Source: Kitasatospora aureofaciens (lineage in GTDB: Bacteria > Actinomycetota > Actinomycetes > Streptomycetales > Streptomycetaceae). From it: a DNA stretch of 64,000 bases. A model generated the notes under the pieces. That model made no database searches. It saw only the letters and a list, made by a program, of their open reading frames with translations, and was not told the DNA's origin. The DNA lies in contig NZ_JAHTKP010000024.1 in assembly GCF_019192735.1 (NCBI RefSeq), forward strand, positions 1-64,000, given 5' to 3'. A program made the position numbers and the translations under genes. Positions within the stretch are counted from its first letter, which is position 1; the number at the start of each line of letters is the position of its first letter. Positions 24,712 to 33,232 of the stretch are shown here, one piece after another.

Positions 24712-26243
24712 GCGCGCCTCCTCCGGGGGCGGGGGCCGGCCTGGGTACGGGCGGCCGCGACGAGCGGGGCGAGGGCCGCGCGGACGAGGCGGGCGGTGCC
24801 GGGGCGGACGGTGGGGATGGTGTCGATCCGGACCGGGGGCAGGTGCGGGCGCAGGACGCGGCGGACGGATTCGGCGGCGCTCAGGCCGGAGCGCACCGCG
24901 CCTTCCATGCCGGTCATTCCCGGTGGAGCGGCGCAGAAGTCGCCGGCCAGGTGGAGGTTGGTCAGGGCGGTGGTGCTGTGCGGGCGGAGGCGCTCGGTTC
25001 CGGGGCCGGGGGTGAAGTACGGTGCCGCCAGGTGCGGTTGGTAGCAGACGTGTTCGATGTCGTCCGGACTGAGGCCGGGCAGGTAGGTCCGCAGCTCCTC
25101 CACCAGGACGGCGACGGCCTCGGCCTCCGGCAGGTGGGCGAGGCGTTCCACGCGGCCCACCACGCAGTTGAGGACGGTTGTGCGGTGTCCGGCCCAGTTC
25201 TGCCCGACGTCGAGGAGGGTGATCGCGTGCGGTGATCCGACCAGGCGGATGTGCTCGGCCGGCAGGTGCGGCAGGCGTCGGCGCAGGTAGAGGTGGAGGG
25301 CGCCGAGCGGACGGGAGTTCAGCTCCCGGATGCCTTGCGCGGGGCGCAGCGCGCCCGTGAGCTCGGGGCCGAGGTCGGTCACCCGGCCGTGCGGGACGGC
25401 GAGGACCACGTGCCCGGTGACGTGCTCGGTGGTGGTGTGGGCGGGGGTGCGCAGGGTCAGGCTGTGGAGGCGGTGGCCGCTGGTGGTGACGGCGGTGAGC
25501 TCGTACCCGGTGTGGACCTTGACGCCGGTGGCTTCCAGGCGCCGCTGGAAGGGGTCGATGAGCCAGTGCTGGAGGTCGCCGCGGGGCATCCGGATGCGGC
25601 CGGGGCGGCGGAGGAACGCGGCGATGCTGCCGCGGAATTCGGCGGCCGAGGCGGCGCGGCTCTCGGCGGCGGTGGAGGCGATGAAGAAGTGCTCGATGTC
25701 GGCGACGGTCTCCTCGGTGAGGTAGCGCCGGGTGCGCAGGAAGTCGTGGAGGGACTCGTCGCGGGTGGTGTAGTCCTGGGCGAGCAGGTCGATCACGCCG
25801 TACAGGAACAGCAGCCCTTCGGCCACGGAGGTGGCCGTGGCCTTGCGCGGGGCGCCGCCCAGCAGGCCGGGGCGGATCTGGTGGAACTTGTGGGTGGGGC
25901 GCAGGCTGCCGGTGAGGCCGAGGTCGTCGATCAGGCGCAGGGTGTTGCGGTAGAAGGCGGGGAAGATGTGGACGCCGTGGTCCTCGGTGCGGCCGTCGAT
26001 GCGGCGCGAGCCGGCCTTGCCGCCGAGGTCGGGGGCGGCTTCGAGCAGCCGTACGGGCAGGCCGAGGCTGCTGAGCGCCCAGGCGGCGGTCATGCCGGCG
26101 AGGCCGCCGCCGATCACGGTCACCTCGTCGGCCGCGTCGCGCTCGGTCGCGTCACATTCGGTCGCGTCACATTCGGTCGCGTCGAACTCGGTCGCGTCGT
26201 ACGCGCTCACGTCGCGCCCGGTCGTGTCGTCGTGGTCGGTCAC
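24708..26243 (-). CDS. Phytoene-desaturase/HpnE-like FAD oxidoreductase
   Basis: A 511-residue flavin amine oxidase-type protein related to carotenoid and squalene desaturases and HpnE. After a repeat-rich leader (residues about 12-38), the FAD motif is VTVIGGGLAGMTAAWALSSL with LLEAAPDLGGKAGS; DHGVHIFPAFYRNTLRLIDD and the C-terminal HLAGDFCAAPPGMTGMEGAV are typical of the family. It probably oxidises or dehydrates the isoprenoid tail. The GTG start overlaps the cyclase stop by 4 bases, so cyclase and oxidase are made together. Typical partners of hopanoid HpnE (HpnC, HpnD) are absent. Confidence 0.85.
   Translation of the reverse strand: MTDHDDTTGRDVSAYDATEFDATECDATECDATERDAADEVTVIGGGLAGMTAAWALSSLGLPVRLLEAAPDLGGKAGSRRIDGRTEDHGVHIFPAFYRNTLRLIDDLGLTGSLRPTHKFHQIRPGLLGGAPRKATATSVAEGLLFLYGVIDLLAQDYTTRDESLHDFLRTRRYLTEETVADIEHFFIASTAAESRAASAAEFRGSIAAFLRRPGRIRMPRGDLQHWLIDPFQRRLEATGVKVHTGYELTAVTTSGHRLHSLTLRTPAHTTTEHVTGHVVLAVPHGRVTDLGPELTGALRPAQGIRELNSRPLGALHLYLRRRLPHLPAEHIRLVGSPHAITLLDVGQNWAGHRTTVLNCVVGRVERLAHLPEAEAVAVLVEELRTYLPGLSPDDIEHVCYQPHLAAPYFTPGPGTERLRPHSTTALTNLHLAGDFCAAPPGMTGMEGAVRSGLSAAESVRRVLRPHLPPVRIDTIPTVRPGTARLVRAALAPLVAAARTQAGPRPRRRRA
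26142..26215. repeat. 15-bp minisatellite in the 5' end of the flavoprotein gene
   Basis: Five imperfect copies of a 15-base unit (core CGGTCGCGTC on the plus strand) encode pentapeptides DATEF, DATEC, DATEC, DATER, DAADE. The frame is kept, so copy-number change alters only a flexible leader. Confidence 0.85.
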
Positions 26244-28129
26244 GGCTGCCGTCCCTCGGTGGCGGTGCGGTGCGCGGACAGGGCCATCACGGAGTAGAGG
26301 AGCCGCAGGAGGCTGTCGCGGTAGGTGAGACCGTCGCGGTAGACGATCCAGGTGTGCTGGGGTTCGGCCCAGTCGCCGTCGTCCTGCTGGGTACGGGTCA
26401 GGAAGTCCACGCCCGCGCGGACCGGTTCGGTGTCGGCATGGCCGGCGGCGATGAGGGCGAGCAGGGCCCAACTCGTCTGGGAGGGGGTGCTGGTGCCGCG
26501 GCCGATCCAGGCGGGGTCCTGGAGGGCGCGGATGTCCTCGCCCCAGCCGCCGTCGTCCTGTTGGTGGGCGGTGATCCAGGCGCAGGCCCGGGCGATGGCG
26601 GGGTCGTGACCGGGGACGCCGCAGGCGGTGAGCCCGGTGACGGCGGCGCTGGTGCCGTGCAGGTGGTGGCAGGCCCACCAGCCGGGCCAGGAGCCGTCGG
26701 CGTGCTGGTGGCGGCGCAGCCAGGCGATGGCACGGCGGGCGGCGGGGGTGTCGGCCTGGCCGTCGGCGCCGAGGGCTTCCAGGACGTGGCCGGTGACGTC
26801 GGCGGAGGGGGCTTCGAGCAGGCCGATGCCGGCGAGGCGGTCGCGGCCGGGCAGGCGCCAGCGCAGGGGTTCGAAGGCGGCCCATCCACCGTCGTCGCAC
26901 TGCTGGGACACCAGCCAGGCGACGGCGCGGCGGCAGGCGGCGTCGACGGCGGGGTCGGTGCCGCGTGGGTGGGCGCGGCGCAGTGCGGCGACGACGAAGG
27001 CGGTGTCGTCCGCGTCGGGGTTGGTGTTGTTGGCGAAGACGAACGGCCATCCGCCGGGGGCGGGGTCGGGGGTGAGGACGGCCCAGTCGCCGGGTTCGGT
27101 GATCTCGTTGTCGACGAGCCAGCGCACGGCCGCCTCGGTGGCCTTGGCGTCGGGGCCGGCGGCCGTGGTGGCGGCGGCCATGGTGGTGGCGGACAGCGCC
27201 AGGGCGGTGTCCATGACGACGGGGATCCACAGGTCGACGTGGCGCTGCCCGTCGTGGTGGACGACGTACTCGTCGAGGGCGGCCAGGGCGCGGGTGCGGA
27301 CCGGGTGGTGGGCGGGCAGGCCGGCCGCGTCGAGTCCGATGAGGGCGTTTGCGGTCTGCGGCCAGTTGCCGCCCCAGCCACCGTCGCGTTCCTGGGTGCG
27401 CAGCAGGTACTGCGCGGCCTTGCGGACGGCGCGGCGGCGCAGCGGGCGGACGGGGTGCCGGGCGAACCCGTGGCTGAGGGCGGTGGCGACGCGCAGGGCC
27501 CGGGGCCGGTGCGGGCGCCGGGTGGGGTGGGCGTGCAGCTCGCGGATGTCGAATCCGGCGGGGACGACGGAGCGGCGGGCCATCAGGAGGCTGTTGGCGA
27601 CGAGGACGCCGCGGCCCGCGGCGCCGAGGTGGTAGATGCTGCCGGGCGCGTCGGGGGGCAGCAGGAGGAGCTCGGGCGGCAGGAGCGGGATGTCGCGCCA
27701 GGGCCACAGGCCGATCATGGCGAGCCAGGCGAGCATGAGCGGGTTGTCGAGGGCCTCGACTCCGCCGAGGTCGCGGACGGCGGTGGCGGCGGCGCGCAGT
27801 TCGGGTTCGTCTGGGTGGTGGCCGGCCAGGCGCAGCGCGACGTAGCAGAAGACGGAGACCAGGAGCTGGTCGGGGCCCCCGTGGTGGGAGGCCCAGCCGC
27901 CCGTGGAGGTCTGTTCGGCGAGGATGGTGCGGGCGGCGGCCCGGGTGGCGTGGTCGGGTGGGATGCGCAGGTAGTGCCGCAGGACGACCTCGCCGGACTC
28001 GCCGATGAGGCTGGCCCGGCAGTCGCCCTGCCAGTAGCCGTCCGGGTGTTGGCGGCGGCGCAGCGCGTCGGCGGCCAGGGCCAGGGCCTGCTCGGTGGTG
28101 CGGGCGGGTTCGGTCGCGTCGCTGGTCAT
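26240..28129 (-). CDS. Squalene-hopene-cyclase-type class II terpene cyclase
   Basis: A 629-residue protein with the (alpha/alpha)6 barrel layout and several QW-type repeats (QHPDGYWQGD, QERDGGWGGN, QCDDGGWAAF, QHADGSWPGW, QQDDGGWGED). The proton-donor motif DxDD is intact as DADDTA at about residues 372-377, nearly the same position as in squalene-hopene cyclase. It should start cyclisation by protonating a double bond or epoxide of a long isoprenoid. No squalene synthase is nearby, but a long-chain prenyl synthase and a UbiA-type transferase are, so the substrate may be a prenylated ring. The ATG overlaps the preceding gene by 4 bases. Confidence 0.9.
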   Translation of the reverse strand: MTSDATEPARTTEQALALAADALRRRQHPDGYWQGDCRASLIGESGEVVLRHYLRIPPDHATRAAARTILAEQTSTGGWASHHGGPDQLLVSVFCYVALRLAGHHPDEPELRAAATAVRDLGGVEALDNPLMLAWLAMIGLWPWRDIPLLPPELLLLPPDAPGSIYHLGAAGRGVLVANSLLMARRSVVPAGFDIRELHAHPTRRPHRPRALRVATALSHGFARHPVRPLRRRAVRKAAQYLLRTQERDGGWGGNWPQTANALIGLDAAGLPAHHPVRTRALAALDEYVVHHDGQRHVDLWIPVVMDTALALSATTMAAATTAAGPDAKATEAAVRWLVDNEITEPGDWAVLTPDPAPGGWPFVFANNTNPDADDTAFVVAALRRAHPRGTDPAVDAACRRAVAWLVSQQCDDGGWAAFEPLRWRLPGRDRLAGIGLLEAPSADVTGHVLEALGADGQADTPAARRAIAWLRRHQHADGSWPGWWACHHLHGTSAAVTGLTACGVPGHDPAIARACAWITAHQQDDGGWGEDIRALQDPAWIGRGTSTPSQTSWALLALIAAGHADTEPVRAGVDFLTRTQQDDGDWAEPQHTWIVYRDGLTYRDSLLRLLYSVMALSAHRTATEGRQP

Positions 28130-28554
28130 CGCTGCGGCTCTTTCGTGGCGGGGGCGGCCGGCGCCGGCGTCGGCTGCGGGGTGGGGGTACGGGTGGCGGC
28201 GATCCGGCGCTGGCGTACGTACATGAAGACGGAGAAGCTGACGATCAGGGCGAGGGCGGGGGCGCCGACGATGTAGGCCCAGACGTGGCGGATGCGCCAG
28301 CGCCGCGCCTCGATGATCATGTAGGCGCCGAGCGCGGCCCAGATCAGGGCCAGGTCGGCGTAGATGAAGCAGGACGCCAGGTTGTGGGTGGCGTCGCGCA
28401 GGAAGTTGCGCATGACGCCGATCGGGCCAGCGTCGGCGTTGCGGACGACGAAGGTGACGGCCAGGGTGCCCATCACGAGGGTGCCGGCGGTGGCGAACAG
28501 GGCGTACATCCGGCACAGGGATCGGTCGTTCGCCCATGCTTCAGTCGGTGGCAT
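28126..28554 (-). CDS. Small integral membrane protein, DUF2834-like
   Basis: A 142-residue protein with three or four hydrophobic helices. The segment IYADLALIWAALGAYMIIEA followed by RRWRIRHVWAYIVGAPALAL and FSVFMYVRQRR resembles DUF2834 proteins; I have no function for that family. It ends in a Pro/Ala/Thr-rich cytoplasmic tail. It overlaps the monooxygenase gene by 14 bases and the cyclase gene by 4, so it is made together with the two enzymes that act on the lipid tail. It could be a membrane scaffold, an isomerase or a small cyclase; this is inference from position. Confidence 0.75.
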   Translation of the reverse strand: MPPTEAWANDRSLCRMYALFATAGTLVMGTLAVTFVVRNADAGPIGVMRNFLRDATHNLASCFIYADLALIWAALGAYMIIEARRWRIRHVWAYIVGAPALALIVSFSVFMYVRQRRIAATRTPTPQPTPAPAAPATKEPQR

Positions 28555-30106
28555 GGTGGGCTCCCGTGGGGCGCGGCGCCGGCGCCGGGGTGGTTGCGGC
28601 GCGGTCGTAGTGGTAGTCGTCGAGGTCGAACTGCCGGGCCCGCCGGGCGGCTTCGTAGGTGGAGGAGGGGCGGACGGCCGGGGCGTCGCCGTGGGCGTCG
28701 AGGTAGTAGCTGTTGGTGCCGCGGCAACTGGGGTGCGCGAAGACGGTGTTCGGCTGGCGGCGCAGTGCGCGGTGGAAGGAGGCGTCGTGCTTCTCGGGGC
28801 GGACGGTGGCCTGGGTGGCGCCCCGGCGGCGGGCCTCGGTGATGACGCGCAGCAGGTGGGTGACCTGGTAGTCGATCATGCCGAACCAGGAGCCACCGGT
28901 GAAGGAGTAGGGGCCGACGATGAACCAGAGGTTCGGGTAGCCCTTGACGGAGGTGCCCTCGTAGGTCTGGAAGCGCTCGGTTCGCCAGAACTCGCGCAGG
29001 TCGCGGCCGCCCTGTCCGTGCAGGGGGAAGGGCGGCAGGTTGTCCAGGACGTGGAAGCCGGTGGCCAGGACCAGGACGTCGCAGGGGTGTTCGGCGCCGT
29101 CCGCGGTGGCGATGCCGGTGGGGGTGATCCGCTGGATGGGGCTGGTGTGCAGGTCGACGTTGTCGCGGGTGAAGGCGCGCCAGTAGCCCTTGCCGAAGGA
29201 GGGGCGTTTGCAGCCGAGCCGGTAGGCGGGGGTGAGGGCGGCCGTCAACTCGCTGTCTCCCCCGACCTGTTGGCGCAGGTAGAGGCGGGAAAGGGCTTCG
29301 CCGGCGTGGACCAGGAAGGGGAAGCGCCGGTAGTGGATCATGGCGATGACGAAGCTGACCTCGGTGACGGCGTCGGTGGCCAGTCGCACCGCGCGCTGGG
29401 TCCAGGGTGCGGTGGTGAACAGGCGGCGCACGACGGCGGGCACGGGGACGTCAGGTTTGGGGAAGACCCAGGTGGGGGTGCGCTGGTAGACGTCGAGGTG
29501 CTTCACCTGGGGGGCGATCTCGGGGACGAGCTGGATGGCGGAGGCGCCGGTGCCGATGACCGCCACGCGCCGGCCGTGCAGGTCCAGTTCGGCATCCCAG
29601 CGGGCCGTGTGCACGAGGTGGCCGGTGTAGGTGTCGAGGCCTTCGAGGTGGGGGGTCTTCGGGCGGGTAAGCCAGCCGGTGGCGCACACCAGGAAGCGGC
29701 CCGTCAGCGTGGTGCCGTCGGCCAGGTCGACCTGCCACAGGTGCATGCTCTCGTCGTAACGAGCCTGTAAGACGCGGGAGTTCAGGCGCAGGCGGGAGCG
29801 CAGGCCGTACCTGTCGACGCACTGTTCGGCGTAGTCCTTGAGTTCCGCGCCGGGCGGGAAGGCCCTGGACCAGGAGGGGTGCGGTGCGAAGGAGAAGGAG
29901 TAGGAGAAGGCGCTGATGTCCACGGCGATGCCGGGGTAGCGGTTGGCGTGCCAGGAGCCTCCGGCGCCGTCCTGTTCGTCGAGGATCACGAAGTCGTCGA
30001 TGCCGGCGCACAGCAGTCCCACCGCGGTGCCGATGCCGGAGAAGCCGGCGCCGATCACCAGCACCTCGTGCTGCGGCGCTGGACTCTGTTCCGCCGCCCC
30101 GGTCAC
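28541..30106 (-). CDS. Baeyer-Villiger-type flavin monooxygenase
   Basis: A 521-residue class B flavin monooxygenase. The FAD motif is VLVIGAGFSGIGTAVGL, the Baeyer-Villiger fingerprint is present as YTGHLVHTARWD (FxGxxxHxxxWD with Tyr for Phe), and the NADPH motif is VAVIGTGASAIQLVPEI. ATGFHVLDN lies in the later conserved part. Such enzymes insert oxygen next to a ketone or oxidise heteroatoms. In this operon it is a tailoring step, perhaps on a cyclised terpene ketone. The GTG start overlaps the prenyltransferase stop by 4 bases. Confidence 0.9.
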   Translation of the reverse strand: MTGAAEQSPAPQHEVLVIGAGFSGIGTAVGLLCAGIDDFVILDEQDGAGGSWHANRYPGIAVDISAFSYSFSFAPHPSWSRAFPPGAELKDYAEQCVDRYGLRSRLRLNSRVLQARYDESMHLWQVDLADGTTLTGRFLVCATGWLTRPKTPHLEGLDTYTGHLVHTARWDAELDLHGRRVAVIGTGASAIQLVPEIAPQVKHLDVYQRTPTWVFPKPDVPVPAVVRRLFTTAPWTQRAVRLATDAVTEVSFVIAMIHYRRFPFLVHAGEALSRLYLRQQVGGDSELTAALTPAYRLGCKRPSFGKGYWRAFTRDNVDLHTSPIQRITPTGIATADGAEHPCDVLVLATGFHVLDNLPPFPLHGQGGRDLREFWRTERFQTYEGTSVKGYPNLWFIVGPYSFTGGSWFGMIDYQVTHLLRVITEARRRGATQATVRPEKHDASFHRALRRQPNTVFAHPSCRGTNSYYLDAHGDAPAVRPSSTYEAARRARQFDLDDYHYDRAATTPAPAPRPTGAHHATD

Positions 30107-30996
30107 AGGGCCAGTCCGGTCGACAGCAGGACGCCGAAGGCGAGCAGCAGCCAGCAGGTGTGCTCCAGGGCCGGGACGAGGTCGGCGCCGCGGGCCCCGC
30201 CCAACACCCGGCGCAGTGGCAGGACGGCGACGGGGGCGGCGGCGGCCACCAGCAGCACCGCAGGGCGCTGCGGTGCGAGGGCCAGCGCGGCGGCGAAGGC
30301 GGCGGCCACGAGCAGTGCGTAGTAGACCCGGGTGCGGTGGTCCCCCAGGCGCACAGCGATGGTGATCTTGCCGGCCGCGGTGTCGGTGGGGATGTCGCGC
30401 AGGTTGTTGGTGGTCAGCAGTGCGCAGGCCAGCAGTCCCATGGGGACGGAGGCTCCGACGGCGAGTGCGGGCACCCGCTGGAGCTGGATGTAGGTGGTGG
30501 CGCACACGGCGATGACGCCGTGGAAGAGGAAGATGCTCACGTCCCCCAGGGAGCGGTAGCCGTAGGGGCGGGAGCCGCCGGTGTAGAACCAGCCGCCCAG
30601 CGCGCACAGTGCGGCCAGGGCCAGCAGCCACCAGCTGATCGTCACGGCCATGACCAGGCCGGCGGTGGTGGCGATGCCGTAGAGGACCAGGCCGAAGCGC
30701 AGGACCTGCCCGGGGGATGCCTGCCCGGAGCCGACCAGCCGTACGGGGCCGATCCGGTGGTCGTCGGCGCCCCGGATCCCGTCGCTGTAGTCGTTGAGGA
30801 AGTTGGTGCCCAGCACGAAGCCCAGGGCGAACACCAGGGTCAGCGCGGTGCGCCGGCCCTGGATGGGGCCGTCGGAGGCGGCCACCGCGGTGCCGACCGC
30901 GATCGGGGCCAGGGTGACCGGCAGGGTCTTCAGCCGGGCGCCGAGCAACCAGGCGCGTACGGCGTTCGGGGCGCCGGGGCGGGTGGTGGCGCTCAC
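30103..30996 (-). CDS. MenA/UbiA-family prenyltransferase
   Basis: A 297-residue membrane prenyltransferase with eight or nine hydrophobic helices. The first Asp-rich motif is TNFLNDYSDGIRGADD, followed by GPVRLVGSG, as in the MenA (dihydroxynaphthoate) branch; the second is in GYRSLGDVSIFLFHGVIAV. MenA enzymes attach a long polyprenyl chain to an ortho-carboxylated phenol and release the carboxyl group; 3-hydroxyanthranilate made by the downstream genes has the same arrangement. The GTG overlaps the methyltransferase stop by 4 bases. It is the key link between ring and tail. Confidence 0.9.
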   Translation of the reverse strand: MSATTRPGAPNAVRAWLLGARLKTLPVTLAPIAVGTAVAASDGPIQGRRTALTLVFALGFVLGTNFLNDYSDGIRGADDHRIGPVRLVGSGQASPGQVLRFGLVLYGIATTAGLVMAVTISWWLLALAALCALGGWFYTGGSRPYGYRSLGDVSIFLFHGVIAVCATTYIQLQRVPALAVGASVPMGLLACALLTTNNLRDIPTDTAAGKITIAVRLGDHRTRVYYALLVAAAFAAALALAPQRPAVLLVAAAAPVAVLPLRRVLGGARGADLVPALEHTCWLLLAFGVLLSTGLAL

Positions 30997-31703
30997 CGCT
31001 TCCTCCCCACACCGAGGAAGAGGACGCCGGTGGCCTTGACCGGGACCATGCGGACTTGTTCGCGCCGACCGGCCAGGTAGCCGAGGCCCTCGCGCAGGTG
31101 CGGGCGCAGGCCGAGGAGTTCGAGCTCCACGCCGTGCGAGCGCGCGGTGCGCAGCAGCCGGGGGCGGTTGACGAACAGCCGGTGGTCGTGGGTGCCGCGG
31201 GCGGGCCGGCCCGGCAGGGGCAGGTTCTCCGCGAGGGTGACGGCCACCAGGCGGGCCAGGCGGGTGTCGGCGATGGTGTCCACGATCAGCGTGCCGCCGG
31301 GGCGCAGCACTCGGCAGGCCTCGGCCACGGCCGCATACGGGTCGGGGACGTGTTCCAGGCACTGCCCGGCCGTGACGACGTCGAAGGAGTGGTCGGCGAA
31401 GGGGAGCCGGGTGAGGTCGGCGCGGGCGAGGGCGTGGTAGCCGTGGCGGCCGGCCTCGCGCAGGGACAGCTGGGACAGGTCCACGCCGGCCAGGCGGTAG
31501 CCCTTGCCGGCCAGGGGCGGGGCGAACAGCCCGCCCCCGCAGGCGATGTCCAGCAGCCGGGCGTTCTCGTGCACGGCGGCGGGGACGAACTCGGCCCGGG
31601 CGCGGGCGATCCAGCCCAGCGGCGCGAGCGGGCCCCGCGGGTCCCACCAGGTGTCGGCGAGGTGGTCGTAGTCGGTGATGAGGTCGCTTCGCAGCGGTTG
31701 CAC
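30993..31703 (-). CDS. UbiG-type SAM-dependent methyltransferase
   Basis: A 236-residue class I methyltransferase. The start DHLADTWWDPRGPLAPLGWI is like UbiG, the SAM motif is LLDIACGGGLFAPPLAG, and CLEHVPDPYAAVAEACRVLR and PGGTLIVDTI follow. UbiG methylates ring hydroxyls of ubiquinone precursors, so an O-methylation of the prenylated aminophenol is likely. GTG 31703 is preceded by AAGGAG at 5 nt. A 127-base gap with GC-rich hairpins separates it from the prenyl synthase gene upstream, the largest gap of the operon. Confidence 0.88.
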   Translation of the reverse strand: MQPLRSDLITDYDHLADTWWDPRGPLAPLGWIARARAEFVPAAVHENARLLDIACGGGLFAPPLAGKGYRLAGVDLSQLSLREAGRHGYHALARADLTRLPFADHSFDVVTAGQCLEHVPDPYAAVAEACRVLRPGGTLIVDTIADTRLARLVAVTLAENLPLPGRPARGTHDHRLFVNRPRLLRTARSHGVELELLGLRPHLREGLGYLAGRREQVRMVPVKATGVLFLGVGRKR

Positions 31704-31830
31704 AGCACTCCTTGGGGCCGGGCCCGACCGGGCCTGCCCGTAGTTTCGTGGCCCGCCCCTCTCCCAGGGGTGCCGCCGGTCTGCCGCGGGTACGCCGCCG
31801 GCGGGGCGGTGGTCTCCCGGGCGGGGCCGG

Positions 31831-32886
31831 TCAGGCGGCGTCGTGCAGCGCCTGCAGGGCGGGGTGCCGGGCCGCGAAGCTGCCGACCAGGTCGCTCAGG
31901 CACCGCCGGACGATGGGTGCGTGCGGGGCGGTGGCCCGGTGGGTCTCCACCGCGTGCAGGGCGTCGTCGGTGTAACGCTGCGCGACCTTGGCGGCCCGGG
32001 CGATCGCACCCGACTCTTCGACGACGGCGACTACTTCCCCGCATTGTTCGGCGGAAAGCGGCTGCGCGCGCAGGACCGGCACAAGACGATTCCCGAAATC
32101 CTGGACGGCGTAGATCACCGGCAATGTGTACACGCCGTTGAGAATGTCCTTGGCCGGTTGTTTTCCGGTTTCCCGGCTGCAGATGTCGAGGATGTCGTCC
32201 CAGATCTGGAATGCCATGCCCAGGTTGTGGCCGAAACTCTCGAGCGCCTCCCGCTCGCCCTTCCCCGCCTTCGACTGCAGGGCCCCCATGGAGGCCGCCA
32301 TCCGCAGCAGGCGCGCCGTCTTCCCCGAGATTGCGGCGAAGTAGTCCTCCTCGGTGCGCGACGGGTCGTGCAGCTGGCTGGACTCCAGCATCTGCCCCAC
32401 GCACATGTCGGTCAGCGTCTCCGCCATGGCGACCAGATGGGGCCGGCCCAGGGAAGCGGCGCTCTGCATGCAGCGGGCGAGCAGGTAGTCCCCGGTGAGC
32501 AGGGCGATGGCGTTGCCGTACTTCGCGTTGATGCTCGGTTTGCCGCGCCTGATCTGCGCGTTGTCGATCACGTCGTCATGGTGGAGGGTGGCGATGTGCA
32601 GGGTCTCCACGACCGCGGCGCCCTCGATGACGCGCCGGTGCGTACGGCTGTCGCGCCCGGTGTCGAGCAGGTACGAGGACAGCAGCACCAGGGTCGGCCG
32701 CAGCAGGTGCCCCGCGTTCTCCACGGCGTACAGGACGGGTTCCCGGATTCGGGCGTGCGGTGGGACCAGCAGGGAGTGCAGCGCCTCCCTGACCCGGACC
32801 AGGTCTTTCTGGAGCCGTTCGTGAATCCTGGCGGCTTCCTCATCATGCGAGGACGAATGCGCAGCGCGCGGCGATGTTTCCGTCAT
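31831..32886 (-). CDS. Long-chain polyprenyl diphosphate synthase
   Basis: A 351-residue trans-prenyltransferase. The first Asp-rich motif is HHDDVID (DDxxD at about residues 104-108) and the second is WDDILDI (about 230-234); GKTARLLRMAASMG and ENAGHLLRPTLVLLSSYLL are also conserved. Ala and Thr at positions -5 and -4 before the first motif are small, as in synthases of long chains, so the product is probably C30 or longer. It is the first gene of the operon (ATG with AAGGA upstream) and would feed the MenA-type transferase. Exact chain length cannot be read from sequence. Confidence 0.9.
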   Translation of the reverse strand: MTETSPRAAHSSSHDEEAARIHERLQKDLVRVREALHSLLVPPHARIREPVLYAVENAGHLLRPTLVLLSSYLLDTGRDSRTHRRVIEGAAVVETLHIATLHHDDVIDNAQIRRGKPSINAKYGNAIALLTGDYLLARCMQSAASLGRPHLVAMAETLTDMCVGQMLESSQLHDPSRTEEDYFAAISGKTARLLRMAASMGALQSKAGKGEREALESFGHNLGMAFQIWDDILDICSRETGKQPAKDILNGVYTLPVIYAVQDFGNRLVPVLRAQPLSAEQCGEVVAVVEESGAIARAAKVAQRYTDDALHAVETHRATAPHAPIVRRCLSDLVGSFAARHPALQALHDAA

Positions 32887-33232
32887 CTTCTGATTCCTTC
32901 CCCCGTGGCCTCGCCGAGGCCAGGGAACAAGCTAGAAGAGCGCCGCAGATCACACCAGGGTTATGACGTCAGGAATCCGCACGGGGATGGGGAATTTCCG
33001 GATCCGTTCTCACCGAGCGTAAGGCGGATTCAGGGAGTATGGCGAGGAAATACCGGTCATCTCACGCTCCGTGCCCACCGCAGGGGTTCTGGTGTGGCGC
33101 AGATCACGTCCGGGGGTGCGGGTGGCGCGACGGCAAGAAGGGCGCCGGGGTGCGGTCGGGTCAGGAGGTGTCGAAGCCCAGGTCGTCCAGGCCGGATGCT
33201 CCGCCGCCTGCGCGCCCGGGCGTGCCGATCCC
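32887..33232. promoter_or_regulatory. Upstream region of the biosynthetic operon
   Basis: These 346 bases contain no gene I can support. They lie between the operon's first gene and the end of the minus-strand hypothetical gene at 33233, so the operon promoter should be here. I see no clear operator or consensus pair. Confidence 0.4.

Noticed and set aside
26142..26215. A CRISPR-like repeat array
   Set aside because: The units are 15 bp, contiguous, have no spacers and lie inside a coding frame.
24708..28129. A hopanoid cluster
   Set aside because: The cyclase and HpnE-like protein invite this, but HpnC, HpnD and other hop genes are missing and the neighbours are quinone-type enzymes.
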